Assembly (NCBI GenBank): GCA_023055505.1
Contig: JALIRH010000008.1
Coordinates: 5,519,775 to 5,583,774 of the forward strand
Reading direction: 5' to 3'
Length of the DNA stretch: 64,000 nt
Source: Callipepla californica brunnescens
Taxonomy: Eukaryota; Chordata; Aves; Galliformes; Odontophoridae
A model generated the notes under the pieces. The model did not search any database. It had not been told where the DNA came from and saw only the letters and a program-made list of their open reading frames with translations. Position 1 is the stretch's first letter. The number at the start of each line of letters is the position of its first letter. Of the stretch, positions 38,801 through 51,610 are shown piece by piece. A program made the translations under genes and the position numbers.

Positions 38801-41770
38801 TGAATTATCTGTTCAATCAGTACAGGTTTTGTCAAGTCACTTATCTTAGAAAACAGACTTGGGCAAAAACTTGCAAGGTCACCAGCACTGAGGTCTGTGT
38901 CATAACCTATAAAATCCTGAAAAGTGAAGCTTTATATTTAAGTATTTGAATGCATTTTTATTTATTTATTTATTTATTAAGTCATGCTCTCTTTCCATTA
39001 CCTTAGTAAAGTGCATGTCTCTGAAAAGAAGCCATACTAGTCCTCCAGTTGGCATACAGTCTAATACAGCTTCTGGTGGTTCTTTGCTGCCAGGAACGTT
39101 GAGCTTTTGCTCCTGTGAGCAGTCTGAAGTCAGAAGCCATTTGTGCACCACTGCTAGCTCTGGTGTCATGTAAGGGTTAGGAAATTAAAGTTCATACTCA
39201 CTGTATATAACGTGAAATTTGAAAGGGAATTGCAATAGTAGAGTAGTTGACTCTTTCTCCTGTTTTTGTGAATAAGATCTTTTACTCTAAAACAGGATGA
39301 AAGAGACCCATAAAACAGTGAACTCTGTTTCAAACTATACCCAAAACTGACCCTGAAGAAACAGAAGTGCAAATGTGTGTGTCCTCACACAGGAATATTC
39401 ATATTTCTGTTGTCACTTATCAGCTTTCTATTTTGTTTTCAAATCTGTTATAGCTCTGGGTATTTCCAGGAAAAAGGCCAATGTTTAGAAAGATTGAAGA
39501 AAATTAATTGTGAATTGTGTAGAGAAGTACTTTATTTTCCCATTGAAATTTCCTTTTTTATTGATGACCTTTTTTTTCATGGATGAGATGCAAACAGAAA
39601 TTCTCAGACTATCACTAAAACATTAGTCTTTATTTATAGTGCTATAGTGCTTAGTATTTATAGTGCTTACCATCTGTATCTACTTTTAATCGTGAATTGT
39701 AAAATAACAAAGTAGTATAAAGCATCAGAATAACTGAATAATTCAGATATCAGTGAATCACTCAGTAATGTATACAGGACATCCAAAATACCTTCCAGAA
39801 CAGCTAATAGTCACAATCTTTTTTAGTCCAAATCTTAAAAGATGATAATGAAGTGCAAATCTTGGAAGAGAGATTTAATGAAATGCAAATATGATGTATG
39901 GTTTACAAATCTTAGCGGACAGTTAATGCCAAGCAAAATCTAGCTGTTGATTTAGCCAATTTGGATTTCTTGAATTATCTCTGATGATTTTGGACTAAAG
40001 TAGTACATAGGAGAACCAAGTAGGATAGCATAAACATTTGTATAAGAGTATAATGGGAAAGAAAAACTTAGCAGATACTAACTGAATAATTGTGTACACG
40101 GTGGCAGGATTTTACCAAATCCTCTTAGACAGGTATTGACCAAGAAACTCAGCAGAGCAAAATGGGTAGATTAGAGTTCTGTTGTTCTGGTAATTACTGA
40201 CTCATAAATAATGAAGTTGATATCATTCCTGCAGTTGCATCTGTGATGGGTAGAAGAATGGTGTTTGTAAGAATGCCTAGCTAGATGACTGTGAAAGGGA
40301 GTGGATGAGGCTGTTGTACATAAAGCTATTTCCATTCTGTCCATCCTTGAGCGTGTCTTCCTTCTTCTCCTTTCTTCCTCCTTTGAGACACAGAAAATTG
40401 TGAGAGGAATCATTCCCCTCTGTACCCTGTTCAGAGAGGGGGAAGTAAAGGCAGAGAATCAACACAAAATAGGGGTTGAGCCTGATTTATAACTGCACAA
40501 GTGAGGGCAGTTTTAAGCCACAAATTTTGAACCATGAGACAGTGGTAATTGCAACAAAAGTCTTCTTCCAGACCTGACCTGAAAAGCTTGTAAAAGGCTT
40601 TATAGTAGTAGTCTGAAAAGTTTTAGGCTCTGAGAAGATGAGAAATGTGCATCAGGGAGACACTTGTTAGAAGTCTTTACTATTGGATGCTTTAAGACTT
40701 CCTTAGGAAGGTTCATTCGTCTGCTTTCTCTGCCCTCTCAGTTCGTTCAGAAGAAAACAAAAGCAGTGTCAGTGACATACTTTGATCAGCACCTATGGAA
40801 ATCAGACCACAATATTCTAAATTTGTCTAAAATTGAAGATTTGGATGCTCCTCATTCCAAATCTGGCCCGAACAATTTTGCACGCCTGTACTTACACATT
40901 TATGCGGAGTGTTGATCCAGGGTAAGCGTTCTCTTTCAAGGAGATGATATAGCAACCCAGTACAAACATTTGAAATAGACTGTGCAGTCTCAAGTTTTGG
41001 TTTGAAGTAGGGGAACATTTCAGTGGAAATGGGCAGAATTAAAATGCTGAACTCTTTTATTACATGAACACAGGGTTATACAGTAATCTCCCAGTCCTCA
41101 GGAAGTACTCTGAGAGTGACATTTCTTTGTGAAATGTATTTCTTTGATCCTGAAACAGGTGATTTGCCATCTTTATATGCATGTCAGGTTCAGCAGGTAA
41201 TTTCTGTTATTGCTGAGTTTTGTTTTCCATGTGGTAGCTCAATTCTGTCATGTCAAATACTGCTAAGCTTTCTTATGTAGAAGGTGATTCTGCACCTTAC
41301 TTTTAATACCCAAGGAAAGGGGTTACATATCTCTCACGTAAAGGGCAGTAATTTTAAGGGGAAAAAATACTTGGGCTGGAGTTACATTCAGCATTAGATC
41401 TCAAGAGAGCAAGTGCAGCTGCCACGTGAAAGCAGTGTTTTGGGAAGATGTGGAAAATAAGGTTGCATCTACTCATACTTCACATTTAAAGATTACTCTT
41501 TAAATAGTCTTCAGAAAATGCTGAACAGATGATTTCTAATGCAGACGTGCCCATATATGTCCTTAGCATTAGTTAAGACTGTTGTAAGTTGCCTAATAAA
41601 TTCTCTTCATCCAGCAAAGAAATAAAGTACTGCCCATTCCTTCTAACTGTCCTGCCTGTGGATGTCCTGTGCATTCTAAAGAGCTCCGGTTTTGTTTAAT
41701 GTACCTTGGATGCTATAATCCATGTATGCTTAATCAAAAATTGCTGTGTTGTCCTTTATGGCATCTGTAG

Positions 41771-41920
41771 GTAACATCAGAAACACTGAGAAGTTGAACT
41801 ATGATAAACAGCATCAGTATGAGATAATGGTAACAGCTTTTGACTGTGGACAAAAACATGCAAGAGAAGATGTCTTAGTACAAGTTAATGTCAAACCAGT
41901 GTGCAAACCAGGCTGGCAAG
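41771..41920 (+). CDS. CLSTN2: Calsyntenin-2 exon: end of cadherin repeat 2
   Basis: This 150-nt symmetric exon is phase 1 on both sides. The acceptor is CTGTAG|GTAACATC, and the donor CAAG|GTAAGC is near-consensus. It encodes 50 residues: NIRNTEKLNYDKQHQYEIMV, then TAFDCGQKHAREDVLVQVNV and KPVCKPGWQ. LNYDKQHQYEIMVTAFDCG is the cadherin 'LDYE.....Y.L.V.A.D.G' strand pair, which closes repeat 2. KPVCKPGWQ opens the linker to the LamG-like domain. The split glycine codon G|GT joins this exon to the previous exon's RNG. An exon of 150 nt could be skipped without shifting the frame. Confidence 0.96.
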
Positions 41921-42145
41921 GTAAGCTCTAATAGCTTGTCTAGAATGTTACTATTTTTTAAAATTTAATTGCATTTTTGGAAGTTTCTTTCCTTTGCCAT
42001 TTGTTTCTCATCTAGCCACCCTTGTGCCCCTGAGGCTAACAGAGAGAGTAAGGAGAAACCATGTTGCTTATTGCAGTGCTGTTATTATGTGACTTCATCC
42101 CAAGCCTGTTACTAATCCCCTGGTTCTTAACAGTGTTTCTTTTGT

Positions 42146-42201
42146 TAAAAAAAACAAAAAACAAAAAACAAAACAACAACAACAAAAAAAAAACAAACAC
42201 A
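42146..42201. repeat. A/C low-complexity tract
   Basis: A stretch made only of A and C (AAAACAAAAAACAAAACAAC and similar), which includes a CAA triplet run. Confidence 0.9.
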
Positions 42202-44594
42202 TAAGGAAAATTAAAAAACGGAAAAAGAGATTAAGTTCTCTTCTAACAAGCTATTTTCAAAGTCTGTCTAAATATACTGAAAGGTTAAAAAATGATTCTG
42301 GCTTCTCTTTCTTTTTGGAGTTGGCTTTTATACGCATGCACAGATGTATGACTCAAGGTTTGTTCAACCTGCAGTGGGTATGAAAGGCAAAGTTTATCTT
42401 GATTACTGTCAGAGAGAGTTCAGTTGGAATTTATTTTCTAAAATTGGTTGTAAGAAGCTGCAGTCTACCATCTAAAATGAGGAAAAGCACAGCTAGTGCT
42501 CAAATGGGAAGATGCAGATTAGAAGGAATTAAGATGAAAAAGAAGGCTGAATTAAGGAAAAATAAACTTAATACAACTACATTATGCAGACTTCATTCAG
42601 GACTAATCTGACCTTCAAAATTGAAATTTCTAAAGAGAATAATTCAGAAGGAAAGAATAATTTTCACTATTACACTTGCAGGTGAATTTGTAGAACTGAC
42701 ACTTAGGGGGAAAGTGTTTTAATTTGTAAATTGAGGCCACCTCTGGTCTAGAAGACTTCACAATGACATAAATCTGAAATGTCATAATTCCATTTTCACA
42801 GTTTTCATTTAAAACAGAACCATATATATATTTATTTTGGGGGGGGATGCCTTCACCCCCTCAGTTATTTCAGAAAGCATTTTAATTAATTTATAAGACT
42901 AATAAGTATGTCTACATTTTATGATAACATTATTTATGCTGTAAAATTGATACAGTCTCTATACTTCAGAAATGTTCTGTTTCAGTTTCATAGAGTCATT
43001 GCTAATCAATGATGCGCTCACACATTTTGGCTTGGAATTGCTATTGGAAAGAGCACAGTTGCTGATTTTTCATTTCCATTTGGGCATCTTAGTGACTGAG
43101 TAATTTTGGCATAGAGATCCCAGTATTGATATGTTTATATTGCCAACTATTCTCGTAGCTATATGAAAGATCAAGTATCAAATATAGTACAGGTGGTCGT
43201 TGGTGGTCATATCAGGTGCAGATAGATACAACCTCAAATAAAATAGTTCTTTTATTTATTGATGCTTTGGTTTATCTTCAGTTATGTGAGGTTTGCAATT
43301 GTCATGAAAAGCATGAATTAAACGCTTACTTGAGGCATAAGAATTTTCTCTTTTTCTCCTAGATGCAAAGCTGTATGTTAAACAAACCACTATGACAGGC
43401 TGCTAAGTTGTTAGCATGAAGCAACGTATAAAAAAAGAAAAACTAAATAAAAAGAACCAAAAAATTAGCACTGTGAGATAGACTTTAAAGCAGTTTGACT
43501 TAAAGTGTCTCTACTAAGGAGGGATGTGTTTTCCTAGTATTCAATTTGTGTAAATTTGGACTTGGTAGTTCTGTGGTAAATTAGCACAAGTGCAATCTGC
43601 CTTTATTTCAGTCTGATAAAGTTTTATGATGGGTCTTTATTATAGGCAAGGAAAAAATATCAGATAGTTCAGATATTTTCTGCTCTAGCTTATTCCTTGC
43701 CTGTGGAGTTGTATCTTTCTGTCTGTCAGCAAGGTGACTGCTTCATTTTGCTGACACGTCTCCAGGTTGAATGACACATGGTGCAGGTGGATGGTATTTG
43801 TCTTCTCAGGATATAAGATCCTTAAGTAAGCAATTAGGTATGAGACATTAGTTCTTAACTATCAAGTCATTAATTATAATTTGAAAGCAAGCATGATTCT
43901 TTTGGAAATTTCTTCCATTCTCTTACAGAGGTGTTTTTTAAAAGCCTATTTATTTCTAAAGGTGAAGATAACTACATAGTTGATGGTGTTTTTCATTTTG
44001 AAGCAATAACTGTAAAAACTAACTGCTGATAGAAAGAGATCAGCCAAGAGAAGCTTACTGATACTATTTCCCTTATGTAGAGAAGAAATTTGGAGGGAGA
44101 TTAGGAATGGAAGATGCTTACAGAGTATTTACTTCCACAGTGCCCTATCCCAGGTACAGAATATGGTGCTTGCTCTTGTTAAACTTCAAACAGTTGCTGA
44201 TCGCTCAGGTGATCGCTTACTGCCTGGTAACAATGGAGGCTACAGTTTGGGAAAGGCTGTGTGATAGTGATAGATTGTTTCAGCTCCAAATCTATTTGTT
44301 TGCTATTTATTTTTAAACAGAAGATTTCTGTACTGTCATCGGCACATTCTAGGTGTTTCGAGCTGTTCCTCTAGGGCTCTGCTGTTGTTTCTCTGTTTTG
44401 TGGACAAAGAGCAGACACTGTATACTTTTTGCTTTGCTGTGCACTTTTTGATTCATTTCCAGAATGATTGTTTTTGCTACAGTACTTTTACTGTCATATT
44501 AATATTGACTACTGCAAAGCTATATAAAGCTTTAGTCAAATCAGGAGAGACAGACCTCTTGCAGCAAAGCCAAATGTCTATACAGTATTTTCAT

Positions 44595-44624
44595 TATTTC
44601 ATATTTCAGTATTTCATATTTCAT
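44595..44624. repeat. Tandem duplication, 2 x 15 bp
   Basis: TATTTCATATTTCAG is followed by TATTTCATATTTCAT, with one difference. A two-unit 10-bp repeat (TGTCATTACT) occurs about 130 bp further on. Confidence 0.9.
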
Positions 44625-44697
44625 TAAACATATGAGGTCATAGGTGAATTAAGAATCTTCTAAGTTAGATCATGTTCGTTTAACCTGTTTATAATAC

Positions 44698-44742
44698 CAT
44701 AATATATAATATATATATAGCATATAAAATATATATATAATA
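44698..44742. repeat. AT-dinucleotide-rich tract
   Basis: An interrupted (AT)n sequence with imperfect palindromes. A similar tract lies at about 9653-9703. Confidence 0.85.
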
Positions 44743-47700
44743 GCATTTTATCTGTCATTACTTGTCATTACTTGTTACGTGTTTAATTGTTGTTGGTAAC
44801 AGTGTTGATTTATTTCCTCTCAGAGTTCATTTATTTGTTCACAATTCTCTGCTATGTAACTTCTTTCATGCTGTTTACTATCACTGAGGGATGGCTTTAG
44901 GATGGTTTTCGGTTTTTACATTTTTTGTTACATCCATGATATTATGTTACAGCAACCAATGCCCAGCCCAGTAGTCCCCTGTGGCTGTCTTGGGGATGTC
45001 AATATATTGCAAAGACAACAAAAGAAAAGCTTTACCCAATTACATCCTGAATTCTATAGACAACATATTTTAGCAGAGCAAAGCATTTTGTGTTTAGAGT
45101 TTACATTAAAAAATACTTTGGAAATAAAAACTTCTATTAATTTAACTAATAGAATGGTATACTCTTGTCAAGCATTTTTATACAGATATTGTGTATTCCA
45201 TTTTTAAGGCATATATAGCTTATTAAGGTGGTGACCTAAGGCTTTTCTGCCACCAGAACATACATTCCTATCTATTTCAGGTGAGCTAGTCATTCAGAGA
45301 CCATATAAAGGTCACATCGGCTTGCTTGTCCTGCTGAAATGTAATCTTTCCTTTGTGCAGAGAAGGGCAGGACCTTCTCTTTTAGCAGCAGAGGAATCTT
45401 AAAGCATTTGTGAGTACACATACTTCATAGATATTATTTATAGTAGGCGTTGCATGAAAGAGGTTGGTCAGTAAAAGAAACCTCACATAACAGAATCAGG
45501 AAACTATTCCTAGTCCTCAGGAACAACTTTAAAAACTTACTGTCCCAAATATCTTCTGCAATAAATATGAATTCCATTCTCATTCCATGCATGTACCTGG
45601 GTGTTTAAAATGTAATGCTTGTGTTGTTATAGCTGTAGAAGATATTTGCCCATTTTTTTAAATGAAAGTTATTGCTTTATGACTTTATGCCACTCAAATC
45701 TTGGAGCTGCTGTGTATGTGTCATTAAACCAGGGTAATTATAATGAAATGCTCACATTGAGCTGTTAAATTGAATCATGCTCTTTAGTAGAATACCCGTC
45801 TTATCTTTTTCAGACATTTGAATATTAATTGAACTGCTGAGTGCCTCCAGTTGTGGGGCTTGCAGGTTATGTAAGTTTATAGTCATTTTCAGTACTTGTA
45901 TCGGCATTGTTCTTCCATTTACCTACCAGGCTGCTTAGAGAAAGCAGTCAGATCTGTTTCAATCTCATTTTTAAGATAGAACTGCACTTTTTCAGCTAAT
46001 TCTACTTATGTCTTGAGGCTAATGCACATGAATGTTCCAGAGAAGTGTTTTCAAACGTCTCTTTTACTGTGCCCTTATCCTGAAAAGGCACTGTGAAGTA
46101 CTGTCCGAGATTGTTGTTGTGTTGTTTGCTGGCTCTTTTTTTTTCTTTTTGACTGGCTGTATGTTCATAAGCATACTGTTAACCTAATGGAATCAGCTCT
46201 TTTTCCGTGTTTCATTTCTTTAGTACTGATGTACTAAAGAGTATGAACTGGCACTTTGCATCATAGCCACAAAGCAGTGTTTCTTCAATGCCAGTTATCA
46301 AGGTCATCTTGTTTTATGTTCAGGATACTCTGTTTTTGCACTGACTTCCAGTGTAAGATTACTTCCAGTTTCTTCATCAACAACAGTAATTAATACAGTT
46401 TTACATCAAGATCAGAAATAGAAAAGTCAAGTAGTCCCAAGGTAGATTCATAAAGATCCTTACTAGATTAATCCCCTGTACTACAAGCTTTACTTTTCCA
46501 GAGTAACCCATTTTTGCCTTCTCTTTAGAGAATTCTGTAAAGCCTGATGAATAAAAAAGGAATCCAGATGAAGACTGTCTTCTACTAGGCTAAACGGGGC
46601 TGATTTTAATCAAGTTTTTCCCATTGGCTTCCCCATTCCCCCACACTGGGGAGTCAGTGTTTACCTTCCTAAATTGCACTGTAATGTGGTAATGCTGTAC
46701 ATCAACTTATGCCGAAGGACAAGTGACACTGTTTGAGTTTAGTTAATCAAGCACAACCTGCCGTTTCAGATGGGATTATTTCTTCTGACTGTTTGAAAAC
46801 CCTGGGCATTAGGGCATGAGTCACAGTTTAAGATCCAGTTTAAAATACCAGTTCTGAAATTCAGAGCCTTTGTAGACTTAGGTTACGTAAGATTCTTCCT
46901 CTGAGTCAATTCTAGAGGAATTGAAAAATTGCCACAACATTCCTGAGGGGAAAGTGCTGGTCTTTTGAATGTGTCCAATATCATTTTTAACAAGTAGAAA
47001 GGTAATTCTGGAAATGAAACACCTCTTATAATTCAAAGGACACCCATGTAGCAGTAAGAGTACTGTTATTCTTCCATGTGAGCTGAGGCATGTTGTTTTG
47101 CCTATTATATATGAGGCTGTCTTCATATGACTGCAGTTGCATGTGCTTTTGCATGGATATAAGTTACAGAGAGTAATTCAGTTACAGATATGTCTCTGTA
47201 CATTTGCTTTAAGATATTTCACTGACTGCCTAGAACTAGTTTTTTTTTTTCCATTTATAAAGTCCTCTTTCACCTAGGACTAAAAATAGAGAAACTTTAG
47301 CTGTGTATGCAAGAGTACTTCTGGTGGGAAATTTTACAGGTACAGCTGTACACACTGGTAGTAGAGGTGAACAGTTTTGTGACTTCAAAGTAATTAACTA
47401 TTTACATCCCTGCATTAGTGTGGAATTGTCATTTATGTTCTTTAATAGATTGGCTACAGTTGGCTGAAGTATGAACAGGAAAGATAGCCAGAATGCATGC
47501 TTTTACTTAATGATGCTTGTTTGTGATTTCTCTGAAGCAAGTTGCAGTTAATTGGGTTTTAAAAATTGAATGTTTCAGTTGAGAAACAGCGGTATGTATT
47601 CCGCACCCAGGTGGCCTAAGGCAAGAGGTAGCACTACAGTCATATTAGCTTTTGGACACAGTCCTGTAAGAATGATACAGCCTCATCTCAGTGGAGCTAG

Positions 47701-47919
47701 CTTGTAGGATATCACAGGGACGTGGACACTGGAGACACAGAGTGACCAATTTGCAGTTATGCAGCCTGTATTTGCGTGACCAAATTCATAGGGCATTAAT
47801 GAAGGAAATTATTTTTGTCTTACCCCAGGGGCATTTGAGAGCAATATGTTATCTAAAATTACATATTTCCTTTCCCATTTTTAATCTCTCTTCCATTTTT
47901 TGTTGTTGTGCTTTTCCAG

Positions 47920-48105
47920 ACTGGAACAAACGTATTGAATACAAGCCTGGTTCTGGCAGCATACCTTTGTTTCCCAGTATTCATCTAGAAACGTGTGATG
48001 GACCAGTTTCATCAATACATACAACAATTGAATTGCAGACCAATTATATTGGAAAGGGCTGTGATCGTGAAACATACTCAGAAAAATCTCTGCAGAAACT
48101 ATGCG
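47920..48105 (+). CDS. CLSTN2: Calsyntenin-2 exon: linker to LamG-like domain
   Basis: This 186-nt symmetric exon is phase 1 on both sides. The acceptor is CTTTTCCAG|ACTGG and the donor is TGCG|GTACGG, weaker than its neighbours at the +4 and +5 positions. It encodes 62 residues: DWNKRIEYKPGSGSIPLFPS, IHLETCDGPVSSIHTTIELQ and TNYIGKGCDRETYSEKSLQ, then KLCG. W..RIEY.PG.G...FP.IHLETCD and IGKGCDR.TYSEKSL..LCG are near-invariant in calsyntenins and lie between cadherin 2 and the LamG/LNS-like domain. The cysteines (ETCD, KGCD, KLCG) are conserved. The split aspartate G|AC links it to the Trp-Gln of the previous exon. Confidence 0.97.
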
Positions 48106-51012
48106 GTACGGACATGGCTTTCAGTCAATATAACAATCTTTTTACAGATAAAATGCCAAATCCCTGTGACTTGTGAGCATGCAATATATGCATTTAGCTC
48201 ATCTGGTTTGTTTTTTGTTTGTAGCAGTGAAAATCAAGGGACTGCTGATAAACTAGTGCCCTATTCTTCTCTTCCAGTTACTTTCACTTTCTTTTTCCAT
48301 GCCTTTTCCCTGCTTTATCTGTTTGGGTTTTTTTTCCTTAACTTCCTATTCTTCCTTTCTCAATTTTTTTCCTATTTCCTCATCCTACATCTTTCACATT
48401 CTTTGTTTTGGTACTAATACTGCTTTTGTGACGGTATATTGAGATTTCACATATGAATTGGCCGTCAAACAAAGACCCAAATTGAATCTCTATCTTGTCT
48501 TTTAAGTCCTTCTCACTCCACTTTCTTCTCTGCTGCTAAGTACTATGCCAGAGCAAAAGCAAACAAAAATAAAGGAACATTATGGGCAATCATTTGAGGA
48601 AAAATATTTATGAAAGACCTGTGAAGACTGAGAAAAAGAGGTAAACATGAGGGAGAGTAATCAAATTCACATATTATCAGAATATTTTCAATCTGAAAGT
48701 TGCTTAATGTAATCCTGTATCTCTGTCCAACTGATGGGGATCCAACAAAAACAGGAGAAAGCCTATTTATTGTCTATATGTGTCATCATCACATTCATGA
48801 CATTAAAATGGAGAGGCTGAACAAAGCTATGAGACCAGTCCTTGAACGTGATTTCATAACAGATTAGTGTTTTAAATAAAAATAAATGCATTATAGCTTA
48901 AGTCAAGTACTTTTGCTGCCTCTAAGAACTTAATGTTGGCAGCAAAAAGAACACTGTTTTATGTCTGTTAGAGACTGTACTGCAAATGGCACAAACATTC
49001 TGAGCAGCTCCCTGTTAACATTGCTTTACCTGCTAACATTTAAGGACTAACAAATGGAATTTCAAGTCTTCTCTTTTTCTACTGAATAAACTGCATGTTT
49101 CTCCAAAGTTAAACTTCAATTCAGTGTCTGACTGTACCATATGTAAGCCTAAACAGGTTAAAAACAGAATGGTCAAAACATTTCCACAGGTTTGACAATG
49201 CATTTGTAGCAGCTTCAGGCAGTGTATGAGCTAGTGGACAGTATCTAACTTTCCTGCTGAACTTCCAGTTTTTGCTTAGCATATCTGTGAAGGAATAGGA
49301 TATGAAGCTCTTGAAAATATAGAATGTAAAAAGCATATGTAAAGGAAATGGGGAAAGTCTTACTGATGAAAGAGCATTTCTTTTTGTCCAAGGTTTGCAT
49401 TTCTTCAGTGAAGTATAGGCAGGGTTTAAACTGATAATAGGACTTTAATAAAAAGGTTAAAATGAAAGTGAACTTTACATCAGAATTGCATTGCGAAAGA
49501 TTTCCATTTTGATATTTGGCTTTTGTTGCCATCCTTAGTGTGGAGAGAACAGGATATCTTATGAAAGCCGGTTAAATTATTTATGGAAAACAGTTTTCTT
49601 CCTGAAATGATCTGATTTTATCTTATGGTTGGATAAATAAATTGGTAGCAAAGGAAGAAAACCCTGCCTTTTTTTCCATCAGTGAAGTACTGTGTGATTA
49701 CAAAGAGTGCAGAATTGAATGATCAGAGACAAGTATTCACTTGCTCCATATAAAAAGCAAGATTCTCTCTCTGTAATTAAGGACCCAGTTTATAAATCCT
49801 TTGCTCATTTCTTAATTTATCAGTTAAAAATGCAGAGAATTCAGATGCTGAGGACCATGCATTAAAATTCATTTTTCTTATGACTCTTCATTCAGCTCTG
49901 CCTTTCAGTAACTTGGTAATGTGTATTTACTTTGACAGTAAAGGTGGGCAGTTTTACTGATTAAATTGCAGTCAAATCATTTAAAGTCAAGGACCCATTA
50001 TTATTGTGCCTCAAAGCATTTTAGGATGTGTTTTTTCACCTTGTCATCCAACAATAATAAAAAAGAATGTGTGAAAGACTCAAGGGTTCCCCCCCAGTTA
50101 ATTCTAACAAATAAATGCATTTAGCTAGGGACCAGTTATCAATGATTTACTTTCAAGAGACGGGCTAATCTGAATTCTGAGTAGCACTGAAGTCCAAATC
50201 TATCATTAGGTAAGAACACATGGAGCTACAACCTGCCAAAAGCCAGCATTAAAGTGATATTACCTCGTTTACTGTGAATATTCTGTATGTGCTGATTTTC
50301 ATTCCAACAATATGAGCATCCATTGCTCACTGTTGGATGTTAGGACACTTATTCTACATTAGAATCCGCTGTACTGGATTTGGCAACATGTCACCCACAT
50401 ATGCTACTTATCTCTGTGCAGACAGGGAGGGAGGAGGATGTGAAGCCTTCCCATTGGAGTTATAAAACTTTTTTTTTTAGCCTTTTGGACTTCCTGAAAT
50501 AACTGAAGAAATGTCATTTATGAATTTTAGGAAATAATGAGGAGTTTCTAAGAAAAGAGGGGATATGTTCACAGACTGAAGCATAGGAAGTTCTGCACAA
50601 ATGTGTGTGGGAACTTCTTCACAGTGCAGAGATGGAGCACTGGAGCTGCACAGAGAGGTGGTGGAGTCTCCTTCTCTGGAGACATTCAAGACCCATCTGG
50701 AAACCTACCTGTGCAACCTGGGCTGGGAGCTGCTTTGGCAGGAGGTTGGACTCAGTGATCTCTAAAGATCCCTTCTAGCCCCTACAGTTCTGTGATTCTG
50801 TGATTAATGTTTTCAGTAATCACTGTGCAGTATGCTTAATCTACTGTTTTTACTAGATTATGTGTATGTAATTTCACAGTAGAGCTAGAAGGACTATTTG
50901 GGATGTGAACATAATATAAACATATGAATCAGGCCTCATGCCCGTAGTAAATTCATCTCTACAGCTTTTTCATAAGTCTCTCATCCTGCTATTAATTATA
51001 TGCCATTTGCAG
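48106..51012 (+). other. CLSTN2: Intron between linker and LamG-like exons (2907 bp)
   Basis: A GT-AG intron. A T/C-rich segment follows the donor (about 48.20-48.40 kb), and a sense CR1 3' end lies at 50.55-50.81 kb, about 200 bp before the next exon. The remaining sequence is AT-rich and unremarkable. Confidence 0.88.
50551..50805 (+). mobile_element. CR1 3' end, sense, next to LamG exon
   Basis: The text AGAGGGGATATGTTCACAGAC, GGAAGTTCTGCACAAATGTG, GAGGTGGTGGAGTCTCC, CTGGGCTGGGAGCTGC and GGTTGGACTCAGTGATCTC, ending in ATTCTGTGATT, is the 3' end of CR1. It is the same subfamily and orientation as the copy at 24.19 kb. It ends about 208 bp upstream of the LamG exon acceptor. Confidence 0.95.
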
Positions 51013-51261
51013 GAGCATCCTCAGGTGCCATTGACCTCTTACCATCTCCCAGTGCAACAACTAACTGGACAGCAGGGCTTCTCATGGATAACAATGACAT
51101 GATTTTTAAATTTGATGGAAAACAAGGAGCCAAAATCCCAGATGGAATAGTCCCAAAGAATTTAACTGATCAGTTCACCATCTCTCTGTGGATGAAACAT
51201 GGACCTAGCCCAGGACTGAGAGCTGAGAAAGAGACTATTCTCTGCAACTCTGACAAGACAG
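51013..51261 (+). CDS. CLSTN2: Calsyntenin-2 exon: start of LamG/LNS-like domain
   Basis: This 249-nt symmetric exon is phase 1 on both sides. The acceptor is TTTGCAG|GAGCATCC and the donor is ACAG|GTGAGT, which is strong. It encodes 83 residues: GASSGAIDLLPSPSATTNWT, AGLLMDNNDMIFKFDGKQGA, KIPDGIVPKNLTDQFTISLW and MKHGPSPGLRAEKETILCNS, then DKT. F.FDG.QG..IPDGIV..... FTIS.WMKHGP and KETILC.SDKT are the opening beta-strands of the LamG-like (LNS) domain found in all calsyntenins. Two N-glycosylation sequons are visible, NWT and NLT. The KNLTDQ and LRAEKETILC wording favours CLSTN2. An in-frame ATG upstream at 51000 is intronic and not a start. Confidence 0.97.
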
Positions 51262-51610
51262 GTGAGTCTTTCTATTGAGAAAACATTTGGAGAAAGGCAT
51301 ATCATATTTGGTAATGTATTACCATTTCACAGCTCTAGAAGTAGTTAGGCTGAATATTGATTTGGGTCTTATTTATTAACCTGGATGTAATGCTTCCATA
51401 AAATGAATACAGCATTATTCAGGAAGATATTACGTGACTTTCATTAGAACCACAATGATGCACAGTATTGGAAAAACACCATTTTGATTTGTTGGTTGGT
51501 TGTTCTGTTTTGTTTTTGTCTTTTAGATGTGTATTGCTTTGAAACACATTAACCTAAACAAAAGTGTTGACAGTAGTGCAGATCACTAATCTTCCTGCGC
51601 CCTCTTTCAG
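51262..51610 (+). other. CLSTN2: Short intron inside the LamG-like coding region (349 bp)
   Basis: A GT-AG intron of 349 bp, by far the shortest in the window. The 3' end has CCTCTTTCAG. It holds only AT-rich sequence with a short TTGGTTGGTTG/TTTTGTTTTTG run. No repeat insertion was seen. Confidence 0.93.

Larger units (their letters stand above)
35447..41770 (+). other. CLSTN2: Intron within the cadherin-2 coding region (6324 bp)
   Basis: A GT-AG intron of AT-rich sequence. It holds a probable MIR-like SINE near 38.7 kb, an 18-T run at 38493-38510, a TTTA-type repeat near 38.96 kb, and a low-repeat block at about 36.98-37.56 kb that reads like conserved non-coding DNA. No further exon was recognised; frames of 60-95 codons show no family resemblance. 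Confidence 0.85.
41921..47919 (+). other. CLSTN2: Intron between cadherin 2 and the linker exon (5999 bp)
   Basis: A GT-AG intron. It contains an A/C-rich low-complexity tract at 42146-42200, AT-rich dinucleotide tracts near 44.70-44.74 kb, a 15-bp tandem duplication at 44595-44624, and otherwise unique AT-rich sequence. No CR1 was recognised and no additional exon was seen. The 3' end has a strong pyrimidine tract (TGCTTTTCCAG). Confidence 0.85.

Noticed and set aside
47691..47919. Upstream extension of the linker exon frame from an ATG at 47691
   Set aside because: The AG acceptor at 47918-47919 and the family homology begin exactly at 47920. The upstream residues have no calsyntenin similarity.
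51000..51012. ATG at 51000 as an alternative start
   Set aside because: It lies in the intron just before the acceptor. The exon joins in phase to the preceding coding exon.
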